64,000 nt of DNA, from positions 186,001 through 250,000 of the forward strand of contig NZ_PYXZ01000001.1 of the NCBI RefSeq assembly GCF_003057875.1. Reading direction: 5' to 3'. The translations under genes were made by a program, and so were the position numbers. The notes beneath the pieces are model-generated. The model was not told where the DNA came from. It ran no database searches and worked only from the letters and a program-made list of their open reading frames with translations. Position 1 is the first letter of the stretch, and the number at the start of each line of letters is the position of its first letter. This document shows, piece by piece, positions 16,730-23,104 of the stretch. The DNA comes from Nocardioides currus (GTDB lineage: Bacteria > Actinomycetota > Actinomycetes > Propionibacteriales > Nocardioidaceae).

Positions 16730-17587
16730 CTATTCGCCAATTTTGGTGAGTGGCCGGTCCAGGGCGCCGAGGACGATCTGGGCCGAGCGCATGTCACGCA
16801 GCGAGAAGACCAGCCGGTTCATGTCGAACGTCGACCAGCCGTCCTCCACCGCCATGCCCTCGGCGGTGGTGTGCAGGGCCTTGTAGAGCGTCCATGGCTC
16901 CTTGCGCATCTCGGCGTGGAGCGTGTCCTCCAGCACCTCGCGCAGGTAGGCCTGCTGCTCCCCGCGACCCGCTCCCGGTGGCAGGACGTCGGTGACCTCG
17001 TTGTCGCGACCGAGCTGGGCGAAGGTCGGCCAGTCGATGACGGCGAGGTGGTCGACGCGCGTGCCCGTCCACTCCTCGGCCGCGCCGACCGAGCTGCTCG
17101 GCGCGCTGTCGGAGATGCCCGCGAGGATCGGCCCGCGCAGCGGGAGCCAGTCGACGTTGACCTGGCGGCGATCACCCGAGACCGTGACGAACAGCGCCGA
17201 GATGACCGCGGGGTCGTCCGGCATCCAGGTCAGGTCGGGGCTGTCGGCGCGCGCCGTCCCGGTGGCCAGCATCAGCATGGTCACCGACCCGTCCGTGGCC
17301 GGCGCCGGCCGGGCGCCGAGGCCGGTGAAGGCGTCGTCGATCCGGTCGAGGGCGGTGGTGAGCCGCAGGTCCAGCACGACGAGGACGACCAGCGGCACCA
17401 TCGCCAGCACCACCGCGAGCGCGACGAGCCGTCGGGCCAGCCGGGAGCCGCGCCTGCGCTCGGGCTCCAGCCCGAGCGTCACGGGCGGCGCGGCGGGCGG
17501 GTCCGAGGAGCGGCGCGGCGCAGGGACGAGCCCTCGCGGTCGTGTCTTCGTGTCGACGTCGCTCTTGTGTCGCGCGGTAGTGCCCAT
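16730..17587 (-). CDS. Degenerate LCP (LytR-CpsA-Psr)-like membrane protein
   Basis: The 285-residue protein has a basic, Pro-rich cytoplasmic start, one transmembrane segment (about 50-75; RLVALAVVLAMVPLVVLVVL) and an outside domain. That domain has SALFVTVSGDRRQVNVDWLP and RVDHLAVIDWPTFAQLG, which match the core strands of LCP proteins. LCP enzymes attach teichoic acids, capsule or arabinogalactan to peptidoglycan. Here the domain is short and I do not see the usual Arg-rich pyrophosphate-binding set, so it may be a regulator or a divergent ligase. It precedes the glycan operon in the same direction, which fits a role in displaying that polymer. A GGGGGCAGGG stretch before the ATG may be the ribosome binding site. 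Confidence 0.6.
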   Translation of the reverse strand: MGTTARHKSDVDTKTRPRGLVPAPRRSSDPPAAPPVTLGLEPERRRGSRLARRLVALAVVLAMVPLVVLVVLDLRLTTALDRIDDAFTGLGARPAPATDGSVTMLMLATGTARADSPDLTWMPDDPAVISALFVTVSGDRRQVNVDWLPLRGPILAGISDSAPSSSVGAAEEWTGTRVDHLAVIDWPTFAQLGRDNEVTDVLPPGAGRGEQQAYLREVLEDTLHAEMRKEPWTLYKALHTTAEGMAVEDGWSTFDMNRLVFSLRDMRSAQIVLGALDRPLTKIGE

Positions 17588-17654
17588 CCCTGCCCCCTTG
17601 GTGCCTCGACGGTAGGAGCGTCGGGGGGAGGGCGCATACCCGATCGTGAGTAGA

Positions 17655-18245
17655 TCAGGAGTTGAAGCGCTGCTGCGTCCTCTCCAGCCCGTCGGTCATC
17701 AGCGACTCGACGGCGTCGGCGGCATCCATCACCTGGAAGGGAAGCTCCTTGCGCTCCACGGTGGAGTAGTTGGACAGCACGAAGTCGGCCACGTCCTGGC
17801 GCCCCGGCGGTCGCCCGATGCCGGCCCGGACGCGGTGGAAGTCACCGGTGCCGAGACTGCTGCGCATCGAGCGGAGTCCGTTGTGGCCGTTGTCGCCGCC
17901 GCCGAGCTTGACCCGGAGCGTGCCGAAGGCGATGTCGAGCTCGTCGTGGATCGCGACGATCCGCTCCGGGGCGACCTTGTAGAAGGTGGCGAGCGCCTTG
18001 ACCGGGCCGCCCACCTCGTTCATGTAGCACCGCGGTCGGGCCAGCACGACCCGGGGCGCCGAGGCACCGGGCGGGCCCACGCGGCCCTCGACGACGTCGG
18101 CGCGACCGGACCTGTGGGAGCGGAACGGGCTGCCCATCCGGGACGCGAGCTCGTCGGTGACGAGGTAGCCGATGTTGTGGCGGTGCCCGGCGTACGCCGG
18201 CCCCGGATTGCCCAGGCCGACGACCAGCCACACGTCCTCGCTCAT
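17655..18245 (-). CDS. pth: Peptidyl-tRNA hydrolase
   Basis: This 196-residue enzyme cleaves peptidyl-tRNA released by stalled ribosomes. It has VVGLGNPGPAYAGHRHNIGY with the catalytic His in RHN, RPRCYMNEVG with the substrate-binding Asn, IHDELD with the catalytic Asp, and GGDNGHNGLRS. Length matches bacterial Pth. The common Thr before RHN is His here (GHRHN), which is a small oddity. The ATG at 18245 follows GGGAGGA. It lies downstream of rplY on the same strand, the usual actinobacterial order, but a strong terminator between them implies its own promoter. Confidence 0.95.
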   Translation of the reverse strand: MSEDVWLVVGLGNPGPAYAGHRHNIGYLVTDELASRMGSPFRSHRSGRADVVEGRVGPPGASAPRVVLARPRCYMNEVGGPVKALATFYKVAPERIVAIHDELDIAFGTLRVKLGGGDNGHNGLRSMRSSLGTGDFHRVRAGIGRPPGRQDVADFVLSNYSTVERKELPFQVMDAADAVESLMTDGLERTQQRFNS

Positions 18246-18358
18246 GCGCCCATCCTCCCAACAAGTCCGGACGTCAGGGGAATCCGCGGTGCGGACCGCA
18301 GGATCCCATGACGTCCCGCACTGCGGCGTACGGCGATCGCCACCGCCCGCCGAAATGA

Positions 18359-18395
18359 CGACTGCGCCGCACCGGGACCCGGTGCGGCGCAGTCG
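18359..18395 (-). terminator. Perfect 18-bp stem terminator of rplY
   Basis: Two 18-base arms (18359-18376 and 18378-18395) are exactly complementary around a single central base, starting 6 bases after the rplY stop. On the minus strand the stem is followed by TCATTTCGG, a weak U-rich stretch. It is the strongest hairpin in the window and should isolate rplY from pth. Confidence 0.85.
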
Positions 18396-18401
18396 GTGGG
18401 A

Positions 18402-19091
18402 TCACTCCGCGGCGTCGTCGTCCTCGCGCGCCTCGTCCTCGGCCGCGGCCTCGGTCTGGGCCTCGGCGATCTCGGCGTCGGACGTGTCGTGCTCGATGCC
18501 GGCCTCGGCCTCGGCCTCGGCGAGCTCGGCCTCGAGGGCCTCGGCGGTCACCTGGGCGGTGACGTTGATGATGAGGAGCTCCTCGTCGGCGGCCAGGGTC
18601 GTGCCCTTCGGCAGCTCGAGGTCCTTGGCGAGGATCTGGGTGCCGACCTCGGCGCCCTCGACCGACACCTCGATGAACTCGGGGATGTGGGTGGCCTCGG
18701 CCTCGACCTGGATGGTGGCGTTGTCGGTGACGACCAGGGTGTCGGCGGCGGCGTCGCCCACGACGTGGATGGCGACGTCGACGGTGACCTTCTCGCCGCG
18801 CTTGACGGTGACGAAGTCGACGTGCTCGATGACGCGACGGATCGGGTCGACCTGGACCTGCTTGGTCAGCGCGAGGTGCTCGGCACCGTCGAGGTCGAGG
18901 GTGAGCAGGGCGTTGGAGCCGCCGTGCTTGAGGGCCATCATCGTCTGGTGGCCGGGCAGGGTCACGTGGAGCGGCTCGGCGCCGTGGCCGTAGATGACGG
19001 CGGGGATCTTGTGCTCGCGGCGGATGCGGCGGGCCGCCCCCTTGCCGAACTCGATGCGGGTCTCGGCGGCGATCTTCTCTGCGTCAGACAT
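18402..19091 (-). CDS. rplY: 50S ribosomal protein L25 (CTC form)
   Basis: The 229-residue protein binds 5S rRNA in the large subunit. The N-terminal L25 domain (1-95) has GKGAARRIRREHKIPAVIYG and VDPIRRVIEHVDF. A TL5/CTC beta domain follows (96-185; HIPEFIEVSVEGAEVG), then a very acidic Ala/Glu tail (190-229). The CTC form is usual for actinobacteria. The ATG at 19091 has GAGGAGAG about 7 bases upstream; longer in-frame starts are ignored because they lack that site. A leader of about 150 bases precedes it. Confidence 0.95.
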   Translation of the reverse strand: MSDAEKIAAETRIEFGKGAARRIRREHKIPAVIYGHGAEPLHVTLPGHQTMMALKHGGSNALLTLDLDGAEHLALTKQVQVDPIRRVIEHVDFVTVKRGEKVTVDVAIHVVGDAAADTLVVTDNATIQVEAEATHIPEFIEVSVEGAEVGTQILAKDLELPKGTTLAADEELLIINVTAQVTAEALEAELAEAEAEAGIEHDTSDAEIAEAQTEAAAEDEAREDDDAAE

Positions 19092-19256
19092 GTGGCTCTC
19101 CTCAGATCTTTCGTACGACGTGTGGTGGGCCCGGGCCGGAGACGACGAACGCCACGCTCCGGATCGTGAGCGCGGCGCAGTGCTGGGGCCGGCCCTGTCG
19201 ATCACGGAGTCCCTGGGTCTGACGGGCTCCCTCGCCGAGGCAACCTGAGAAGACTA
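19092..19256 (-). promoter_or_regulatory. rplY promoter and structured 5' leader
   Basis: On the minus strand TAGTCT (19251-19256) looks like a -10 element, giving a leader of about 150 bases before rplY. Within it GGAGCCC can pair with GGGACTCC (about 19207-19231, one bulge), and CCTCGGCGAGG forms a small hairpin. Ribosomal protein genes often carry autogenous leaders, but no known L25 leader was recognised here. Confidence 0.4.
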
Positions 19257-19290
19257 GACGCCCGGCCGGGTGCGGGTCGAATCCACGGGC

Positions 19291-20076
19291 TCAGATCTGG
19301 TCGAGCGTCGCCCCCGCGCGGCTCAGGTGCTCGAAGAGCCGGATGGTGGCGAGCCCGACGGCGACGTACGCCAGGCCGATCAGCGCCTCGGTGCCGACGA
19401 GACCCTGCACCGCTCCCCAGGTGGCGCCGTCGCCGAGCATCCGGGTCGCCTCGATGGCGTGCGAGAGCGGCAAGCAGCGCCCGATCGCGGCCATCCAGCC
19501 GGGCAGGTCGTCGAGCGCGACGTTGGTGCCGGTGAAGATCAGCAGCACCAGGAACAGCACGTTGCCCATGGTCGCGCCGTCGCGGTAGACGAGGTTGAGC
19601 GCGCCCATCACCAGCCCCAGCCCGGTGGAGGCGAGCGAGCCGACGGCGACGACGAGCGCGATCAGCGGCCACGCGCTGCCGGGGATGTGGGCGTCGAGCA
19701 GCAGCGAGCCGACCACGACGCCGAACATCGCCACGAACCAGCCGTTGAGGATGACGGGGAGCGAGCGGCCCAGGAACAGCGGGATGCGGCGCGCTGGCGT
19801 GGCGAGCACCAGCCCGAGCGTCTGCGCGAACCGCTCGCCGCCGATGGTGAAGGTCATCGCGAACATGCACGGGATGGCGGCGTAGTTGAGCGCGTTGCCG
19901 ATCACGTAGAACTCGTCGTCACCCACGCCCGCGCTGCGCCCGATGTAGGCGAAGAGCAGGATCTGGCAGACCGGCGAGACCAGCAGCGACGGGATGAAGA
20001 TCCACGGGTTCATCCAGCCGAAGAGCGCGCGATAGCTCATCAGGCCGCCGACGAAGAAGATGCGGGTGCTCGTCAT
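19291..20076 (-). CDS. ABC-2 type transporter permease (second subunit)
   Basis: A 261-residue integral membrane protein with about six hydrophobic segments (for example ALNYAAIPCMFAMTFTIGG and VLFLVLLIFTGTNVAL) and the ABC-2 permease layout of daunorubicin/polyketide-type exporters. I start at the ATG at 20076, since the longer frame adds an Arg/Ser-rich stretch unlike a permease. It is the last gene of a three-gene exporter (ATPase at 20905, permease at 20126, this one), 49 bases after the previous gene. The substrate is unknown; with the MarR gene next to it, a drug or lipid is plausible. Confidence 0.82.
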   Translation of the reverse strand: MTSTRIFFVGGLMSYRALFGWMNPWIFIPSLLVSPVCQILLFAYIGRSAGVGDDEFYVIGNALNYAAIPCMFAMTFTIGGERFAQTLGLVLATPARRIPLFLGRSLPVILNGWFVAMFGVVVGSLLLDAHIPGSAWPLIALVVAVGSLASTGLGLVMGALNLVYRDGATMGNVLFLVLLIFTGTNVALDDLPGWMAAIGRCLPLSHAIEATRMLGDGATWGAVQGLVGTEALIGLAYVAVGLATIRLFEHLSRAGATLDQI

Positions 20077-20125
20077 GCGGGGTCCCCGTCCGGCGCGGAA
20101 CGACGTGAGCACTCGAATGGGGTGC

Positions 20126-20908
20126 TCATGAGAGCGCCAGGGTCGCGTCGCGGCGGGCCGCGTTGATGAGGCGTACGCCGAGCCAGCCGGCCAGCGCCGC
20201 GTAGGCGAGCCCGACGGCGCCGCAGACCGCAAGGTCGGCCCATGCGCTCTCGCCGGCCGCCGCGGCGCGCATCCCCTCCACGGCCCACGTCGGCGCCAGG
20301 GCCCACGAGACCGGCCGCAGGGCGTCCGGCAGCAGGTCGAGCGGGATGACGAACCCGCACAGCAGCCAGCCGGGATACTCCAGCGCGGCGCCGAGCGCCC
20401 ACGAGGTGCGGTAGCGCACCGCGCTGACCGAGAGCAGGAAGCCGAACAGCGCGATCGTGATCGTCGCCATCAGGATGCTGAGCACGAAGACCGGCCAGTC
20501 CTCCACGTGCAGGGCGATGTCGAAGACCCACCAGTCCCACAGGATGGTGGCGACCACGCTGTAGAGCCCGATCGTGGCCATCGCGCAGGTGATCGGCAGC
20601 AGGACCAGCGAGAAGGAGGTGGGGGCGGCGACCACCAGCTCGAGCGTCCCGGCGCGCCGCTCGCGCTGCACCAGCGTCGTCGCGCTCACGGTCTGGGACG
20701 TCCAGATCCCCATCGCCGCGGCCCCGATGCCGGCGTAGAGCATCGCGTCGGGATCGTTGTTGACGCGGTAGACCAGCAGCGCCGAGGTCGCGAACATCAG
20801 CGGGAAGAGGACGGCGAGGAAGCCCTCGAAGGGCGAGAACATCAGGATCTTCAGCTGGAGCCAGAAGCACACCAGCTGCTGGCGCAGGCGGGCGCCGAGG
20901 CCGGTCAC
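20126..20908 (-). CDS. ABC-2 type transporter permease (first subunit)
   Basis: A 260-residue membrane protein with about six hydrophobic spans. It has the cytoplasmic segment TLVQRERRAGTLELVVAAPT, the conserved coupling region of ABC-2 permeases between the second and third spans. It starts inside the stop of the ATPase gene (ATGA overlap), so the two are translationally coupled. With the permease at 19291 it would form the membrane heterodimer of an exporter. Confidence 0.85.
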   Translation of the reverse strand: MTGLGARLRQQLVCFWLQLKILMFSPFEGFLAVLFPLMFATSALLVYRVNNDPDAMLYAGIGAAAMGIWTSQTVSATTLVQRERRAGTLELVVAAPTSFSLVLLPITCAMATIGLYSVVATILWDWWVFDIALHVEDWPVFVLSILMATITIALFGFLLSVSAVRYRTSWALGAALEYPGWLLCGFVIPLDLLPDALRPVSWALAPTWAVEGMRAAAAGESAWADLAVCGAVGLAYAALAGWLGVRLINAARRDATLALS

Positions 20909-21873
20909 CGGGTGACCAGCTCGACGTAGGCGTCCTCGAGGGTGGGGTCGCGGTGGCTGACCCGTCCCACCCGGGTCCCGTCGAGACGGGCGAGCGCCGG
21001 CTGGGTGACCTCGGCGCCGGACTCGCAGGACACGACGAGCACCTGCACCTGGCCGCGGTCCTCGACGACGACCGTGCGGACGCCGCCGATGCCGCGCACC
21101 GCCTCGACGGCGTCGTCGCTGATGCCGTACGTCTCGACCTCCAGCACGCGGCCGGCGCTGACCAGCCCCTTGAGCTGGGTGGGCGTCCCCTCGGCGACGA
21201 TCTCGCCCGACCGGATGACGGCGATCCGGTCGCAGAGCTCGTCGGCCTCGAACATGTAGTGCGTGGTCAGCAGCACGGTCTTGCCCTGGTCGCGCAGGCC
21301 GGCGATGGTCGCCCGCAGCTCGCGCGCCCCGACCGGGTCGATGCCGATGGACGGTTCGTCGAGGAAGAACACGTCGGGGTCGTGCAGCAGCCCGCGCGCG
21401 ATGTGCAGGCGCTGCCGCATGCCGCGGGAGTAGCCCTCGACCCGCTCCCCCTCGCGCCCGGTCAGCCCGACCAGTTCCAGCAGCTCGCCGATCCGCTTCT
21501 TCTGCTCGCGGGGCGCGACGCCGTACAGCTCGGAGAAGTAGCGCAGGTTGTCGAGCCCGCTGAGGCGCTCGTAGAGCCCGCGGTCACCGCCGAAGACGTA
21601 GCCGATGCGGCGACGGACCTCGCGCAGGTCGGTGACGACGTCGTGGCCCAGGACGTGGGCGCTGCCCGAGCTCGGGATGAGCAGGGTGATCAACATCTTG
21701 ATGGTGGTCGTCTTGCCGGCGCCGTTGGGGCCGAGCAGGCCGAAGAGCTCGCCGGGGGCGATCTCGAAGCTGACTCCCTTGACCGCCTCGACCTCCTTGC
21801 GCGTGCGGCGCAGCGCGCCCGAGCGGGTGGTGAAGGTGCGTCGCAGGTCCCGGGCTTCCACGGCGGCAGTCAC
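20905..21873 (-). CDS. ABC transporter ATP-binding protein (DrrA-like)
   Basis: The 322-residue ATPase has Walker A GPNGAGKTT, signature YSRGMRQRLHIARGLL, Walker B VFFLDEP and the switch His in LLTTHY. A C-terminal regulatory extension of about 80 residues ends HRDPTLEDAYVELV, as in DrrA/NatA-type exporters. It drives the two ABC-2 permeases downstream. The GTG start at 21873 lies 7 bases after a TAGGGT hexamer without a ribosome binding site, so the mRNA is probably leaderless. The MarR gene upstream, on the same strand, ends 10 bases before this start; the -10 overlaps its end. Confidence 0.92.
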   Translation of the reverse strand: MTAAVEARDLRRTFTTRSGALRRTRKEVEAVKGVSFEIAPGELFGLLGPNGAGKTTTIKMLITLLIPSSGSAHVLGHDVVTDLREVRRRIGYVFGGDRGLYERLSGLDNLRYFSELYGVAPREQKKRIGELLELVGLTGREGERVEGYSRGMRQRLHIARGLLHDPDVFFLDEPSIGIDPVGARELRATIAGLRDQGKTVLLTTHYMFEADELCDRIAVIRSGEIVAEGTPTQLKGLVSAGRVLEVETYGISDDAVEAVRGIGGVRTVVVEDRGQVQVLVVSCESGAEVTQPALARLDGTRVGRVSHRDPTLEDAYVELVTR

Positions 21874-21880
21874 CCGGTCG

Positions 21881-21886
21881 ACCCTA
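21881..21886 (-). promoter_or_regulatory. -10 hexamer of leaderless ABC exporter mRNA
   Basis: TAGGGT on the minus strand, 7 bases before the GTG at 21873. It overlaps the last codons of the MarR gene, giving the exporter its own promoter. Confidence 0.6.
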
Positions 21887-22312
21887 GAGGAACGGGTCGG
21901 TGATCTCCCTGAGCGAAACGAGCGCGTCCCTCAGCTGGCCCATCCGGCGTGGCCCGAGGTGTGCGGCCCACTCGGCCTCCACCGTCTGCTCCATCTCGCG
22001 GGCGCACTCCTGGGCCTCGCGACCGCGCGGCGCGATCCGCACGAGGCGCGCCCGCTTGTCGGTCGGGTCGGGGACGCGATCGACGTACCCCGCCCTCTCG
22101 AGCTGCTCGACGAGGAAGCCAGCCGTCTGCTTGGTGACCTGCGCCTGCTCGGCGAGGTCGGTGATGCGGCTGCCCTCCTCGGCGATGCGGGCAGCGATCC
22201 GCCCCTGCGCGAGCGTCAGGTCGGCGAAGCCGTGGGCACGCAGGTGCTCGACGATGCGCTCCTCCGCGTGGCGCTGCGCGATGAACATCAGCAGCGCGGT
22301 GGGCAGCTCCAC
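21884..22312 (-). CDS. MarR-family transcriptional regulator
   Basis: A 142-residue winged-helix regulator. The recognition-helix region ITDLAEQAQVTKQTAGFLVEQLERAGYV and the wing DPTDKRARLVRIAPRG are typical. It starts at a GTG (22312) with GGGAGG 6 bases upstream. The divergent gene at 22389 shares a 76-bp promoter region with three TGACTA/TAGTCA half-sites, so this protein very likely represses itself and that gene until a small ligand binds. It may also affect the ABC exporter downstream. Confidence 0.9.
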   Translation of the reverse strand: MELPTALLMFIAQRHAEERIVEHLRAHGFADLTLAQGRIAARIAEEGSRITDLAEQAQVTKQTAGFLVEQLERAGYVDRVPDPTDKRARLVRIAPRGREAQECAREMEQTVEAEWAAHLGPRRMGQLRDALVSLREITDPFL

Positions 22313-22324
22313 GAACGACCTCCC

Positions 22325-22353
22325 TTGACAAGATGGACAGAGAGACTGACTAT
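22325..22353 (+). promoter_or_regulatory. Sigma70-like promoter of the divergent gene
   Basis: TTGACA (22325-22330) and GACTAT (22348-22353) are 17 bases apart, a near-consensus housekeeping promoter reading toward 22389. The -10 lies inside the first palindrome of the operator. Confidence 0.7.
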
Positions 22354-22373
22354 TTAGTCAGACACTCTGACTA
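22346..22373. promoter_or_regulatory. MarR operator: two overlapping palindromes
   Basis: CTGACTATTTAGTCAG (22346-22361) is a perfect palindrome with a 2-base centre. TAGTCAGACACTCTGACTA (22355-22373) has perfect 8-bp arms around CAC. They share the middle half-site. The position over the -10 between the divergent genes is what a MarR repressor needs. Confidence 0.8.
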
Positions 22374-22388
22374 TACGTGGAGACCGGC

Positions 22389-23006
22389 ATGGACAAGCAG
22401 CAGCTCTGGGCACACGTCCACGCCGAGCGTGCCGCCCTGGCCACCACCCTCGCCCGCCTCGACGACGAGCAGTGGCAGCGGCCGTCGCTGTGCGCGGGCT
22501 GGACCGTCAAGGACGTCGCCGCGCACGTGATCGCCCACCCACAGACGGGCTGGGGCCAGCTGTCGGGGATGGCGGTCCGCAACTACAACGCGATGATCCT
22601 GCGCGAGGTCAGACGGCTCGGCGAGCGGTCGACGCCCGAGTCGATCCTCGCGGACTTCGCCACCCACGCCGGCTCGACCCGCAAGGTGCCCGTGACGACG
22701 GTGCTCGAGCCACTCATCGACGCGCTCGTCCACCACCAGGACATCGTCCGGCCGCTCGGGCTGGAGCGCGCGATGGCGCCGGAGGCCGCCGCGGCCGCTG
22801 CCGACCGGGCCCGCTCGCTGGCCTTCCTCAGCGGGTCGCGCGAGATCGTCCGGAGCACGCGGATGGTCGCCACCGACATCGCCTGGGAGCGGGGCCGCGG
22901 GCCGACGATCGCCGGCCCCGTCCAGGAGCTGCTGATGGTCTGCATGGGCCGGGCCCGGGTCGCCACCGACCTCACCGGCGACGGCGTCGCGCTGCTCGTC
23001 GCCTGA
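22389..23006 (+). CDS. Mycothiol-dependent maleylpyruvate isomerase-like (DinB-fold) protein
   Basis: The 205-residue helical protein has the TIGR03083/MDMPI N-terminal signature: DEQWQRPSLCAGWTVKDVAAHVI with the metal-binding His in AAHV, and ALVHHQDIVRPLG carrying further His ligands. Actinobacterial members use mycothiol or act as metal-dependent thiol transferases; most have no known substrate. I choose the ATG at 22389 because GGAG lies 7 bases before it; a GTG at 22377 is in frame but has no site. Its promoter carries the MarR operator, which suggests a stress or detoxification role. Confidence 0.8.
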   Translation: MDKQQLWAHVHAERAALATTLARLDDEQWQRPSLCAGWTVKDVAAHVIAHPQTGWGQLSGMAVRNYNAMILREVRRLGERSTPESILADFATHAGSTRKVPVTTVLEPLIDALVHHQDIVRPLGLERAMAPEAAAAAADRARSLAFLSGSREIVRSTRMVATDIAWERGRGPTIAGPVQELLMVCMGRARVATDLTGDGVALLVA

Positions 23007-23091
23007 GCGATCCGCCTGAAGGCCCCCCGGGCGATCCGCCCGGGGCGATCCGCTGGGCGATAACGGGGCGCGCCACCACCCCCCTCCTGCC

Positions 23092-23097
23092 TACAGT
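23092..23097 (+). promoter_or_regulatory. -10 hexamer of leaderless pepN mRNA
   Basis: TACAGT ends 7 bases before the GTG at 23105. It supports that start over the in-frame GTG at 23096, which would overlap the hexamer. Confidence 0.55.
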
Positions 23098-23104
23098 GAG
23101 CCGC

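Noticed and set aside
17604..17622. Terminator hairpin after pth
   Set aside because: The CCTCGACG/CGTCGGGG stem has a mismatch on the transcribed strand and lies close to the next start; too weak to call.
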